Assembly: GCA_963718295.1 (NCBI GenBank)
Contig: CAVQYV010000011.1
Span: 62,001 to 126,000, forward strand
DNA length: 64,000 nt
Reading direction: 5' to 3'
DNA from: CAVQYV01 sp963718295 [NCBI: uncultured Methylomirabilota bacterium]
GTDB lineage: Bacteria > Methylomirabilota > Methylomirabilia > CAVQYV01
In this document: positions 9,755 through 18,917 of the stretch, piece by piece
How positions within the stretch are numbered: position 1 is the first letter of the stretch
Layout of the letters: each line of letters begins with the position of its first letter
The notes under the pieces: generated by a model
What the model saw: the letters and a program-made list of their open reading frames with translations, nothing else
Told to the model about the DNA's origin: nothing
Database searches by the model: none
Program-made: the position numbers and the translations under genes

Positions 9755-12250
9755 ATGGCTAAAGGATACGATTTTGCGAAAATCGAGAGCTCCTGGCAGC
9801 GATATTGGGAGGAGGGGAAGAAGTCTAAAGTCACAGAGGATCTGAGCAGGCCGAAGTATTACCTGCTGGAGATGTATCCCTATCCCTCCGGCAAGATCCA
9901 TATGGGCCATGTAAGGAACTACTCCATTGGAGATGTGATTGCCCGGTACAAAAGGATGCGGGGCTACAATGTCCTTCATCCCATGGGCTGGGATGCATTT
10001 GGCCTCCCCGCGGAAAATGCCGCCCTCGAGAACAAGATCCATCCGGCCATTTGGACGGAGGAGAATATCCGCTATATGCGCAGGCAATTGAAGCGGATGG
10101 GGTTCTCCTACGATTGGGACCGGGAGGTGGCTTCTTTCTATCCCGACTACTACAGGTGGAATCAATGGTTTTTCCTCAGGATGTACGAGAAAGGCCTCGC
10201 CTACAAGAAGGCCTCCTTGGTGAATTGGTGCGACTCGTGCCAGACGGTATTGGCCAACGAGCAGGTGGAAGGGGGCCTCTGCTGGCGATGTGAGACGGCG
10301 GTCCGTCAAAAGGAACTCGATCAATGGTTCCTGAGGATTACCGAGTATTCCGAGGAGCTGTTGGCTGCCCTGGATTCCCTTCCCGGCTGGCCGGATCGAG
10401 TCAAGGTGATGCAGCGCAACTGGATTGGCAAGAGTCAAGGGGCAGAGATCCGTTTCCCCCTCGCCTCTCACGATGGGTCGATCTCTGTCTTCACCACTCG
10501 AGCCGACACTCTGTTGGGGGCGACCTTTTTGCTCCTGGCTCCAGAACACCCGCTGACTCGACAGCTGAGCGAGGGCACGCCGCAGTATCCCCTGGTTTCC
10601 AAGTTCCTGGAGCGCATGAGCCGGGCAGACAGGATATCGCGCACCGCTCTGGAGACGGAGAAGGAAGGCTGTTTCACCGGCTCTTATGTCCTTCACCCGA
10701 TTACCCAAGAGAAGCTTCCCATCTGGGTTGCCAATTATGTCCTGTTGGAGTATGGGACGGGCGCCATTATGGCGGTGCCCGCCCATGACCAGAGGGATCT
10801 CGAATTCGCCAGAAAATATGCCCTTCCCGTTCGGGTGGTAATCCAGAGCCCAGATGAAAGCCCTGAAGAGGACAGCGCGCAGGAGGCCCTGGTGGAGGAT
10901 GGCATCCTATTGAATTCCGGTCCTTTCGACGGTCTTTCCAGCGAGAGGGCGCGCGATGCCATATCGGATTATCTGGAGAAGGAGGGCAGAGGAGGAAAGA
11001 GGACCGCCTTTCGATTACGGGATTGGGGCATCTCGCGGCAGCGCTATTGGGGGACACCGATACCCATCATCTACTGCGACCGCTGCGGGATCGTCCCGGT
11101 TCCCTATGAAGACCTGCCGGTCCTTCTTCCTCGAGATGTCCGAATCGAGGGAAAAGGGGAGTCTCCCTTGCGCAAAGTGGAGAGCTTCTTGAGCGTCGGT
11201 TGCCCGAGCTGTTCCGGTCCAGCGACCAGGGAGACGGATACCATGGATACCTTCGTGGACTCCTCCTGGTATTTTCTGCGGTTCCTGTCGCCTCATGATG
11301 ACCAGGTTCCAGTGCAAGAGGCTGCAGCGCGCTACTGGATGCCCGTTGATCAATATGTGGGAGGAATTGAGCATGCCGTGATGCATCTGCTCTACTCGCG
11401 GTTCTTCACCAAGTTCCTCCGGGATCTGGGGATCGTCAAGGTCGGCGAGCCCTTCACCAATCTCCTGACCCAGGGGATGGTCATCAAGGACGGGGCCAAG
11501 ATGTCGAAATCCAAGGGAAATGTCGTGGATCCCGACCAGCTTCTGGATCAGTATGGGGCCGATACGGCCCGCCTTTTCTCCCTCTTCGCCTCCCCTCCCG
11601 AGAAGGACCTGGATTGGTCGGATCAGGGAGTGGAGGGCTCATACCGCTTCCTCAATCGGGTGTGGAGGTTGGTGGAAAATCACCTTCCGATGATCGCCGG
11701 CCTGGATGAGGGGGAATGGCCCCATATCGGAGATCTTCGGGCCGGAAGGGACCTCTTTCGTCAGGTGCATCGCACCATCAAGAAGGTTACGGACGACATT
11801 GAGGATGAATTTCACTTCAACACGGCCATCAGCGCCATGATGGAACTGGTCAATGAGGTGAGCCCCTTCGAGCTGAATGGGGATGATGCGGAGAGGACTG
11901 ACAAGAGACGGATTCTGAAAGCGGCCCTGGAGACGATCCTGCTACTCCTTGCCCCCTTTGCACCTCATATCTCGGAAGAGCTTTGGAGAAAGATGGGACA
12001 TCGGGAGAGCGTATTCGAGAATCCATGGCCGAGACATGATGAGCAGGCGATCGCCGAGGAGTCGGTCCTGGTGGTGGTGCAGATTGATGGCCGGGTCCGC
12101 CATCGGATCCATGTACCTGCCTCCTCGGGGGAAGAGGAAGTCAAGGCTGCGGCCCTGTCCAACGATAGGATCACGGGTCTGCTCCGGGATAGGGCCGTGA
12201 GAAGAATTGTATATGTCCCCCAGAAACTGGTGAATATTGTGCTCCAGTAG
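9755..12250 (+). CDS. leuS: Leucyl-tRNA synthetase
   Basis: Charges tRNA-Leu. Class I signatures are the HIGH-type HMGH at 49-52 and KMSKS at 582-586. A cysteine pair set (WCDSC...CWRC) forms a likely zinc site, and the large CP1 editing insert is present. The 831-residue length is normal for the bacterial enzyme. TTG 9722 and GTG 9731 are also in frame, but ATG 9755 gives the usual MAKxYDFxxIE-type N-terminus. It follows the diguanylate cyclase almost directly. The 161 bases downstream (12251-12411) hold no gene I can support. Confidence 0.94.
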   Translation: MAKGYDFAKIESSWQRYWEEGKKSKVTEDLSRPKYYLLEMYPYPSGKIHMGHVRNYSIGDVIARYKRMRGYNVLHPMGWDAFGLPAENAALENKIHPAIWTEENIRYMRRQLKRMGFSYDWDREVASFYPDYYRWNQWFFLRMYEKGLAYKKASLVNWCDSCQTVLANEQVEGGLCWRCETAVRQKELDQWFLRITEYSEELLAALDSLPGWPDRVKVMQRNWIGKSQGAEIRFPLASHDGSISVFTTRADTLLGATFLLLAPEHPLTRQLSEGTPQYPLVSKFLERMSRADRISRTALETEKEGCFTGSYVLHPITQEKLPIWVANYVLLEYGTGAIMAVPAHDQRDLEFARKYALPVRVVIQSPDESPEEDSAQEALVEDGILLNSGPFDGLSSERARDAISDYLEKEGRGGKRTAFRLRDWGISRQRYWGTPIPIIYCDRCGIVPVPYEDLPVLLPRDVRIEGKGESPLRKVESFLSVGCPSCSGPATRETDTMDTFVDSSWYFLRFLSPHDDQVPVQEAAARYWMPVDQYVGGIEHAVMHLLYSRFFTKFLRDLGIVKVGEPFTNLLTQGMVIKDGAKMSKSKGNVVDPDQLLDQYGADTARLFSLFASPPEKDLDWSDQGVEGSYRFLNRVWRLVENHLPMIAGLDEGEWPHIGDLRAGRDLFRQVHRTIKKVTDDIEDEFHFNTAISAMMELVNEVSPFELNGDDAERTDKRRILKAALETILLLLAPFAPHISEELWRKMGHRESVFENPWPRHDEQAIAEESVLVVVQIDGRVRHRIHVPASSGEEEVKAAALSNDRITGLLRDRAVRRIVYVPQKLVNIVLQ

Positions 12251-12411
12251 AAGTTGCCACTCCTCAAGGCATTGCCAACCCGAGCGAAAACAATTATAAA
12301 GCTCGCATGAACTTAGGGATTGGATGAAGATTCCCGAGCTTTTCCCGATCTCCCTTTTCCTTCCCTTCGCATCTTCACCAAGAGGGACCCATTCATCTGA
12401 AAAGAGATTCA

Positions 12412-12927
12412 GTGGCTCTTTCTGATTTGAAAACCTCCTTTAGGAGTATGCTACTCTTGCTGTTCGCTTTCCTGGCAGGGTGCGGCTATGTGGTGGGCTT
12501 CAGATCCGAAGAGACGAAGACGCTCAGCGTCTCGGTTTTCTCCAATGATACCTTCAAGCCAGGATTGGAGGTCTTGGCCAGAGATATCCTTCTGCAGAAG
12601 CTCACCGAGATCAAGGCCCCTCTGGTCCGGGATCCCCAGGGCGCCGATCGAGTCCTGAAGGGCACGGTGATTCGTTACTCGAAGGATGCGGTGGCATTCG
12701 ATGCGGAGGAGGTCAGCCGCCAGTATCGGCTTTCCATCTCCGTCACATTCGTTCTGGCGGAAAGGGGAACCCAAAAAGTCTCATGGGAGGAGACTGCGAA
12801 CGCCGCCTCTTACTACTATACAGGGCCGAATGTGGCAACCACCGAAATCTCCGAGTATGGGGCAGGCGTTCGGGCTTTGGAGGAGATATCTCAATTCATG
12901 GCGAATCGTCTATTGGAGGGCTTTTAG
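12412..12927 (+). CDS. lptE: LptE-like LPS-assembly lipoprotein
   Basis: Probable outer-membrane lipoprotein that partners LptD in inserting lipopolysaccharide. The N-terminus is a lipoprotein signal peptide: basic start, hydrophobic LLLLFAF and lipobox LAGC with acceptor Cys24, then GYVVGF, typical of LptE/RlpB. The remainder has the family pattern: SVSVFSNDTFKPGLE, then a repeated strand region and a final helix. The start is GTG 12412; ATG 12448 would shorten the basic leader. leuS-lptE-holA is a conserved order in many Gram-negative bacteria, which supports the call beyond the weak sequence identity usual for this family. Confidence 0.78.
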   Translation: MALSDLKTSFRSMLLLLFAFLAGCGYVVGFRSEETKTLSVSVFSNDTFKPGLEVLARDILLQKLTEIKAPLVRDPQGADRVLKGTVIRYSKDAVAFDAEEVSRQYRLSISVTFVLAERGTQKVSWEETANAASYYYTGPNVATTEISEYGAGVRALEEISQFMANRLLEGF

Positions 12928-13908
12928 ATGCCTGGTCCACGACGCATTCCTCCTCTCTATCTGCTGGATGGAGAAGAGGGCCCCCTGAAGGATGAAGCCT
13001 TAGCTGGCTTGCTCAGCACGCTTCTCTCCCCCGAGGCAAAAGATCTGGATCTGGAGATGGTGGAAGGAGCGGAGGCCGGGGCTGACCAGATCCTCTCGCG
13101 GGTGGAAACGGCCCCCTTCCTTTCTCCTTGTCGAGTGGTTGTGGTGAGAGGGGCGGATCGCCTATCCGCGCCCGACAAGGAAAGGATTGTAGATCACCTC
13201 AAGAGCCGTCCCGCGCCTCATGCCTGCCTAATCCTGCTGACTCAGCGAATCGACCGAAGGGGCTCGTTCTTCCGCAGCCTGCAAAGCATAGGAAAGGTGA
13301 TCTCTCATGGAATGGAAGAGGCGGGGATGGAGGATTGGCTCAAGCAGAAGGCGAGGGAGAGGGGAAAGACTCTCGCTCCCGAGGCCCTGAAGGCGATCCT
13401 GGAATCGATGGGAAAAGAGCCCAACCTCCTGGCGGGGGAACTGGAAAAGCTGATTCTATCGATCGGAGAGAGGAACAGGATCGAGATCGGGGACGTGCTG
13501 GCACAGGGAAGGGAGAGGATGCATCACATCTTCGAGGTGGTGGAAGCCCTCGGCTACGGGAAAGTGGAGAAGGCCCTCGCCGGAATTCGGTCCCTCTTGG
13601 ACCATGGAGAGGAGCCTCTCCACATCTTGGGAATGGTGGCTCGCCACCTCCGCCTGGTGGCGAAGGCTATGGAAATGAAAGCGATGGGAATCTCCCAGGC
13701 AGAGATCGGCAAGAGCCTGAAGATCCCCCCATCGTATCTGGGCTCCGTTCTCTCTCATGGCTCATCGCTCTCCATCGGGTCTTTGGAGCAGGGTTTCCGG
13801 GATCTTCTCCAGGCTGACTTCATTCTGAAGTCAGGAGGATCCTGGAGTCACATCGCCCTCGAGCTGCCCATCTTCAAGCTGAGCCACAGTCCACCCCCGA
13901 TGCCTTAA
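12928..13908 (+). CDS. holA: DNA polymerase III delta subunit
   Basis: Clamp-loader subunit that opens the beta clamp. The 326-residue protein begins PLYLLDGEEGPLKDEAL and shows the family pattern of a degenerate AAA+ fold: RVVVVRGADRL (about 69-79), HACLILLTQRIDRR and then a C-terminal helical collar domain (HILGMVARHLRLVAKA). The ATG follows the lptE stop directly, so the two are translationally linked. It ends in a short convergent space before rpsT, in which no clear terminator is visible. Confidence 0.88.
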   Translation: MPGPRRIPPLYLLDGEEGPLKDEALAGLLSTLLSPEAKDLDLEMVEGAEAGADQILSRVETAPFLSPCRVVVVRGADRLSAPDKERIVDHLKSRPAPHACLILLTQRIDRRGSFFRSLQSIGKVISHGMEEAGMEDWLKQKARERGKTLAPEALKAILESMGKEPNLLAGELEKLILSIGERNRIEIGDVLAQGRERMHHIFEVVEALGYGKVEKALAGIRSLLDHGEEPLHILGMVARHLRLVAKAMEMKAMGISQAEIGKSLKIPPSYLGSVLSHGSSLSIGSLEQGFRDLLQADFILKSGGSWSHIALELPIFKLSHSPPPMP

Positions 13909-14038
13909 ATCCTCAGGCGGCCGGGAGGGAAGCAATGCCAGAATCCCTCGGATGATCGGTAAAGGAAATGCAATCCGACCGGTTCCCTGCGGCTCGTCGG
14001 GCCTCAAAGTGTGCCCTAAGGGGGAGGAGATCGAAGTC

Positions 14039-14308
14039 CTAAGAGGTTGGTAGCGCGTTTGTTTGTCGGGAGAGGCGGGATTTATAGCGAGAGGCGGTAT
14101 TCTTGTGGATCAGGCCTTTGCCCACTGACCTATCGATCACCGAGATGGCGCCGGCAAGGGTGGTTTGGGCCCCAGCCTTATCCTTCGCGGCAATGGCAGC
14201 TCGAACCCTCTTGATGGTGGACCGGAGGTTGCTCTTCTCCGCCTTATTTTGAAGGTTTCGGGACCGATTCTGTCGCAGTCTTTTGATAGCAGATTTAATG
14301 ATTGGCAT
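14039..14308 (-). CDS. rpsT: 30S ribosomal protein S20
   Basis: Small basic protein of the 30S subunit that binds 16S rRNA. The sequence begins MPIIKSAIKRLRQNRSRN and is rich in Lys, Arg and Ala throughout, ending in the expected helical tail (SRYKSRLSRQTNAL). An open frame extends 32 codons upstream, but this ATG follows AAGGAGA on the minus strand with good spacing and gives 89 residues, the normal length. It faces away from murJ, with its own near-consensus promoter at 14461-14489. Confidence 0.93.
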   Translation of the reverse strand: MPIIKSAIKRLRQNRSRNLQNKAEKSNLRSTIKRVRAAIAAKDKAGAQTTLAGAISVIDRSVGKGLIHKNTASRYKSRLSRQTNALPTS

Positions 14309-14460
14309 CCATCTCTCCTTCATGGATCCCCTGTTCGAAAGGGGATTCGGTTTTTCTGATGGGATTTCGGGGCCGCCCCATCGGATCAATGGGATTCTTG
14401 TCATTCCCGCAAACGCATCGCTTAGGATGGCTGATCCACGGTGCCCCTCGAAGTGGATCT

Positions 14461-14489
14461 TATATAGCCAAATCGGCCCCTTTTGTCAA
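14461..14489 (-). promoter_or_regulatory. Sigma-70-type promoter for rpsT
   Basis: Reading the minus strand, TTGACA (14484-14489) and TATATA (14461-14466) are separated by exactly 17 bases, a near-consensus housekeeping promoter about 150 bases upstream of the rpsT start codon. It is the only strong candidate in the divergent rpsT-murJ space. The long leader would leave room for control by S20 itself, which is inference. Confidence 0.75.
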
Positions 14490-14527
14490 TAGAATAAATT
14501 CAGTTTCTCCCATGAGAGCATCGCCTT

Positions 14528-16159
14528 ATGTCAAAGGAAGAATCAGGCTCTTATAAGATCACTCGAGCGGCAGGGGCCGTCAGTTGTGGAGTCTTGGCCT
14601 CCCGGATCCTGGGCTTTGTACGCGACATGCTGATAGCGAAGCTTTTCGGGGCCGGCATGTTTGCAGACTCCTTTTTCGTGGCCTTCCGTATCCCCAACAT
14701 GTTGCGAGAACTCTTCGGGGAGGGAGCCTTAAGCGCCTCCTTCATTCCCGTCTTCACGGAGACCTTGAATCGAGAGGGAAGGGAGCAGGCCTGGCATATC
14801 GCCCGCATTTCCGGCACCCTCCTCGCTTCGCTGCTCTTGGTCGTTTCCATTGTCGGCATCGCTCTCGCCCCCGCCATCGTATGGGTCATGGCCCCAGGCT
14901 TTCGGCTCCATCCGGAGAAATTGCAACTCACCATCTTTTTGACCCGGATTACTTTTCCCTATATCCTTTTTGTGGGGATCGCGGCCCTGTTCATGGGAAT
15001 CCTGAACTCGCTGCGCCGCTTCGCGGCGCCCGCTTTCTCTCCCGTCATGCTCAATTTGGCTATGATCTTCTCCGCATTGTTTCTTTCCTCCCATCTGAAT
15101 CCTCCCGTGCTGGCGTTAGCCGTTGGGGTCTTGGTCGGAGGGATCGGTCAGATGGCCATCCAAGTCCCGGGGGTGAGACGGGAAGGGGCCACCTTCTATC
15201 CCCATTTCGAGTTGCGTAATCCAGCCGTCCAAAGGATAGGGAGATTGATGCTTCCCGGGATCGCAGGGCTGGCCATCAGCCAGGCCAACTTCTTCGTAAG
15301 CACCTTCCTGGCCTCTTTTCTCAAGGAGGGCAGCGTCTCTTTCCTCTATTACAGTTTTCGCCTGATCCAGGTCCCCATTGGCCTGGTGGGAGTAGCCCTG
15401 GGGACTGCGATCCTCCCCTACCTTTCTTCCTATTCGGCTTCCGGCTCTTACCAGGAGTTGAAGAGAATCACCTCCCTCGCGGTACGGCTCGGATTTTTTA
15501 TCACGATCCCTTTTACCGTCGCACTCATCCTTTTTCGGGAGCCGATCGTAACCCTTCTGTTCCAAAGGGGGGCGTTCACCCGATTCATGACCGGGGAGGT
15601 GGCCGGCACACTTCTGTTTCTGTCTCTGGGGATCTGTTTCTATGTGGGTGACCGGATCGTGGTGTCCGCTTTCTATTCCCTTCAGGACACCAAGACTCCA
15701 GTGCTCATATCGGCCGCCGCGGTGCTCAGCGAGATCTTCTTCAGCCTGCTTTTGATGGGGCCCCTGAAAGTCCGAGGATTGGCCTTGGCCACCTCGATTG
15801 CCTCCTCCATTCACTTTCTTCTCCTCCTTTCTCTCCTGGGAAAGAAGATCGGCCCTTTAGGGAATGCGGAGCTTCTTCGATCGCTGATCAGAATCATAGT
15901 GTCCACAGCACCCCTGGCCTTTCTCTGCCAATATCTCCTGGTGAAGTACCCTCCCTTATTGCCAGGGGTAATGGTGGCGCGGGTTGGCCTCTTGGTGCTG
16001 GAGATCTCAGCTGGGGCAGCGGCGTACCTGGGAACGATGCTTCTGTTGCGATCCGAGGAGGCCCTCTTCCTCTTCACACTCATTCGGAAGAGGATGGGTG
16101 GGGGAAAGGGACGGCCCACGGATCAGGGGCAGGGCGAAGGGCGAGAAAATATCTCTTGA
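14528..16159 (+). CDS. murJ: Lipid II flippase MurJ
   Basis: Multi-pass membrane protein that moves lipid-linked peptidoglycan precursor across the inner membrane. The 543-residue protein has the MviN/MurJ N-terminus (GVLASRILGFVRDMLIAKLFG), the conserved ADSFFVAFRIPNMLRELFGEG segment, and many hydrophobic segments consistent with about 14 helices. The basic cavity arginines (RLFGEG and RDM regions) are retained. The ATG at 14528 has no strong ribosome-binding site. Its stop codon lies inside the trxA promoter. Confidence 0.92.
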   Translation: MSKEESGSYKITRAAGAVSCGVLASRILGFVRDMLIAKLFGAGMFADSFFVAFRIPNMLRELFGEGALSASFIPVFTETLNREGREQAWHIARISGTLLASLLLVVSIVGIALAPAIVWVMAPGFRLHPEKLQLTIFLTRITFPYILFVGIAALFMGILNSLRRFAAPAFSPVMLNLAMIFSALFLSSHLNPPVLALAVGVLVGGIGQMAIQVPGVRREGATFYPHFELRNPAVQRIGRLMLPGIAGLAISQANFFVSTFLASFLKEGSVSFLYYSFRLIQVPIGLVGVALGTAILPYLSSYSASGSYQELKRITSLAVRLGFFITIPFTVALILFREPIVTLLFQRGAFTRFMTGEVAGTLLFLSLGICFYVGDRIVVSAFYSLQDTKTPVLISAAAVLSEIFFSLLLMGPLKVRGLALATSIASSIHFLLLLSLLGKKIGPLGNAELLRSLIRIIVSTAPLAFLCQYLLVKYPPLLPGVMVARVGLLVLEISAGAAAYLGTMLLLRSEEALFLFTLIRKRMGGGKGRPTDQGQGEGRENIS

Positions 16160-16184
16160 CATCTCCTTTTTCGGGGGTTATATT
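16156..16184 (+). promoter_or_regulatory. Sigma-70-type promoter for trxA
   Basis: TTGACA (16156-16161) and TATATT (16179-16184) are separated by 17 bases, about 30 bases upstream of the trxA start. The -35 box contains the murJ stop codon TGA (16157-16159), so murJ ends inside the promoter. This gives trxA independent expression despite the short spacing. Confidence 0.78.
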
Positions 16185-16213
16185 TCGCCAAATTTTTACC
16201 GGGGAGGTCACTT

Positions 16214-16543
16214 TTGTCCACCAACGAAGTCCAAAAAGTCACGCAGGCGAATTTCGATGAAGAGGTCTTGATGTCGCAAGATCCGGTGCTGGTAGATTTC
16301 TGGGCGGAATGGTGCGGTCCCTGTAAGATGATTGCGCCCATCGTTGAGGAAATGGCTAAGGACTATCAAGGCAGGCTGAAGGTCTGCAAATTGAATGTGG
16401 ATGAGGAACGGGATATATCGCTCAAATATGGGATTCGGAGCATTCCTACCTTGATCGTCTTCAAGGGAGGAAATCCCGTGGAGAAGATCATCGGGGCCCT
16501 CCCCAAGCCTGCCCTCAAGTCCAAGATAGAAGGGCTGCTATGA
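16214..16543 (+). CDS. trxA: Thioredoxin
   Basis: Cytosolic dithiol oxidoreductase. The redox motif WCGPC has Cys34 and Cys37; the cis-proline segment SIPTLIVFKGG is present, and the 109-residue length is standard. Translation probably starts at TTG 16214, which follows GGGGAGG with suitable spacing; there is no ATG before the conserved region. It has its own promoter and is followed by 279 bases without a convincing gene. Confidence 0.93.
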   Translation: MSTNEVQKVTQANFDEEVLMSQDPVLVDFWAEWCGPCKMIAPIVEEMAKDYQGRLKVCKLNVDEERDISLKYGIRSIPTLIVFKGGNPVEKIIGALPKPALKSKIEGLL

Positions 16544-16822
16544 ACCCCTTTGCCGGGTCCCATCCATTGCCTGCGCGCCCCACTGGAAGATCGAGGCAGC
16601 ATTCCCATCGATATATCCTGCCCTCCGGCCCTTCCCATCTCGGTCCCCTCTGGCGACCGTAAACCATCCCCTCTGATCCCCGTTCTTCTTTTTCGCAATC
16701 TCCCGGATCTGGTTCTCTATCGATTCATTAGCCTCATGACGGCGGCCTTGCTTTTTGACTTGCTGTGGGAAAAGGGGTCGCTTTGACGATTCAACCGTAA
16801 GGGAAATACAAAGGATAATCCC
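16544..16822 (+). other. Non-coding stretch upstream of trpE
   Basis: This 279-base region separates trxA from the trp operon. It holds a possible 16-codon leader ORF (16736-16786) with one Trp codon and a TTGACG box (16783-16788), but no convincing attenuator hairpin pair, no T-tract and no clear -10 element. AAGGAT just before 16823 is the trpE ribosome-binding site. I see no known riboswitch or TRAP-type repeat series. Confidence 0.4.
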
Positions 16823-18313
16823 ATGTACCATCCTAATTTTGCCGACTTCCAAAAGACATCGGAGGAGGCAAATCTGATTCCTGTTTACCGCGAGGTCTTG
16901 GCGGATATGGAGACACCCCTATCCGCCTTTCGGAAGGTCGACGCCGGCAATTACTCCTTCCTCCTGGAAAGTGTTGAGGGAGGAGAGAAGTGGGCAAGGT
17001 ACAGCTTTCTGGGCTCCAATCCCTCCCTGGTCTTCAAGAGCAAGGGTCGATCCGCGGAGATCATAGAACAGGGAGGGGTAAAGCGACTGGAGGTGGAGTC
17101 CGACCCTTTGGAGCTGATGAGATCCTTCTTGCAAAAGTACAGTCCGGCACGAGTCGAAGGGCTGCCTCGCTTTTCTGGAGGGTTAGTGGGCTATATGGGA
17201 TATGACCTGGTGCACTTCATGGAGACCCTGCCTCACCTTGTCGACGACGATCTTCAGCTTCCGGATTGCCTATTTATGATGACGGATACCCTCCTGATCT
17301 TCGACAATCTGACCCATAAGATCAAGATCGTCTCTAATGCCTATTTAAAGGACCGGGATCCGTCTACTCTCCAATTGGCTTACGAGGAGGCCCTGCACAA
17401 AATCGATGCCCTGGTTTCCTCCCTTCGTCGCCCTCTGGGGGCTTCCATTTCTCCCCATGCATGGAGCGAGGAGAAGGAGATGACGTCCAACTACTCCCAG
17501 CAGGAGTTCGAGCAAGCGGTGGAGGCGGCGAAAGGATATATTCAGGCTGGCGATTGCATCCAGGTAGTGTTGTCCCAGCGATTTCGGACCCGCCTGACCG
17601 CTGACCCCTTGGACGTCTATCGGGCCCTTCGGGTTGTCAATCCATCCCCATACATGTATTATCTTCGAATGGGAGAGCTGAAGATCGTGGGCAGCTCCCC
17701 AGAGGTGATGGTGAGACTGGAGGAGGGGCAAATCGATGTTCGACCCATAGCAGGCACCCGACCCCGAGGAAAGAACGAGAGGGAGGAGATCAAGATGGCG
17801 GGGGAGCTCCTCGCAGATCCCAAGGAGCGAGCCGAGCATATCATGTTAGTCGATCTGGCCCGAAATGATGTGGGGCGGGTGGCAGAGATCGGGAGCGTGC
17901 AGGTGACCGAACTCATGGCAATCGAGAGATATTCCCACGTGATGCACATTGTGTCGAATGTCCAGGGCCAAATCCAGGCGGGAAAGGACGCCTTCGATCT
18001 GTTCCGAGCTTGTTTCCCAGCTGGAACCGTTTCGGGAGCCCCGAAGATCAGAGCCATGGAGATCATCGAGGAGTTGGAGCCGGTGCAAAGAGGCATCTAT
18101 GCGGGCGCCATCGGCTATTTCAGCTTTTCGGGAAACCTGGATACCTGCATCACCATTCGGACGGTCGTCATCTCCAATGGGTATGCCTACATTCAGGCAG
18201 GCGCAGGGATCGTGGCAGATTCGGAGCCAGAAAAGGAGTATCAGGAGACGGTCAGCAAGGCGAAGGCTATGATCTTGGCCTTGAGGATGGCGGAGGAGGG
18301 CCTGGAAGCATGA
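16823..18313 (+). CDS. trpE: Anthranilate synthase component I
   Basis: Converts chorismate to anthranilate using ammonia from TrpG. The 496-residue protein has the N-terminal regulatory region, including LLESVEGGEKWARYSFLG where tryptophan normally binds, and the chorismate-binding domain with GSSPEVMVRLE, RPIAGTRPRG, ERAEHIMLVDLARND, and the C-terminal FPAGTVSGAPKIRAMEIIEELE. It is the first gene of an eight-gene trp cluster. Feedback inhibition by tryptophan is likely from the intact N-terminal motif. Confidence 0.95.
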   Translation: MYHPNFADFQKTSEEANLIPVYREVLADMETPLSAFRKVDAGNYSFLLESVEGGEKWARYSFLGSNPSLVFKSKGRSAEIIEQGGVKRLEVESDPLELMRSFLQKYSPARVEGLPRFSGGLVGYMGYDLVHFMETLPHLVDDDLQLPDCLFMMTDTLLIFDNLTHKIKIVSNAYLKDRDPSTLQLAYEEALHKIDALVSSLRRPLGASISPHAWSEEKEMTSNYSQQEFEQAVEAAKGYIQAGDCIQVVLSQRFRTRLTADPLDVYRALRVVNPSPYMYYLRMGELKIVGSSPEVMVRLEEGQIDVRPIAGTRPRGKNEREEIKMAGELLADPKERAEHIMLVDLARNDVGRVAEIGSVQVTELMAIERYSHVMHIVSNVQGQIQAGKDAFDLFRACFPAGTVSGAPKIRAMEIIEELEPVQRGIYAGAIGYFSFSGNLDTCITIRTVVISNGYAYIQAGAGIVADSEPEKEYQETVSKAKAMILALRMAEEGLEA

Positions 18314-18329
18314 AGGAAAGGGCGATGAA

Positions 18330-18917
18330 ATGATCCTTCTGATCGACAATTATGACTCTTTCACTTATAATTTGGTTCAGTATTTGGGGGAGATGGGAGA
18401 AGAGGTGAAAGCCATCCGCAATGACAGAATCCGGGTTGAGGAGGTCACAGAGATGAACCCATCCCATGTCGTGATCTCTCCTGGCCCCAAGACTCCCAAA
18501 GAGGCGGGGATATGCTGCGACCTCATCCTATCCTTTTCGGGCAAATTCCCCATCCTGGGGGTCTGTTTGGGGCATCAGTGCATTGGGGCCGCTTATGGCG
18601 CCGAGATCGTGCGGGCTGAGCGTCTCATGCACGGCAAGACGTCCCGGATCCATCACGACGGGCAGACCATTTTCTCCCAACTCCCGGATCCCTTCGAGGC
18701 GGCCCGATACCATTCCCTCATCGTTCGAAGAGAGGGATTTCCTTCCTGCCTTCAGATCTCGGCCTGGACTGCGGAGGGGGAGATCATGGGAATCCGCCAT
18801 CGGGAGTATCCGACGGAAGGGGTCCAATTCCATCCGGAATCGATCCTCACCCAAGAAGGAAAGGACTTGCTCCGGAACTTCGTAGCCCGGGAAAGGGATA
18901 GGGAGGCCCTTCGATGA
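18330..18917 (+). CDS. trpG: Anthranilate synthase glutamine amidotransferase
   Basis: Class I glutamine amidotransferase that feeds ammonia to TrpE. MILLIDNYDSFTYNL, the oxyanion segment SPGPKTPKEAG, nucleophile Cys79 in GVCLGHQC, and the His-Glu pair in VQFHPES are all present, so the triad is complete. The 195-residue length is that of a free-standing subunit, not fused to TrpD. It overlaps trpD by four bases. The same protein could also serve as PabA for folate synthesis, as no separate copy is visible here. Confidence 0.94.
   Translation: MILLIDNYDSFTYNLVQYLGEMGEEVKAIRNDRIRVEEVTEMNPSHVVISPGPKTPKEAGICCDLILSFSGKFPILGVCLGHQCIGAAYGAEIVRAERLMHGKTSRIHHDGQTIFSQLPDPFEAARYHSLIVRREGFPSCLQISAWTAEGEIMGIRHREYPTEGVQFHPESILTQEGKDLLRNFVARERDREALR

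Noticed and set aside
13909-14038. A two-way terminator between holA and rpsT
   Set aside because: GC-rich segments are present but no clear stem with a T-run on either strand.
16736-16786. A possible 16-codon trp leader peptide before trpE
   Set aside because: Only one Trp codon and no alternative terminator/antiterminator hairpins with a T-run.
16538-16852. A 104-codon minus-strand frame upstream of trpE, with a stretch (ARGDRDGKGRR) vaguely like pilin C-termini
   Set aside because: No prepilin N-terminus or membrane helix, and it overlaps trpE and the trxA end; probably chance.
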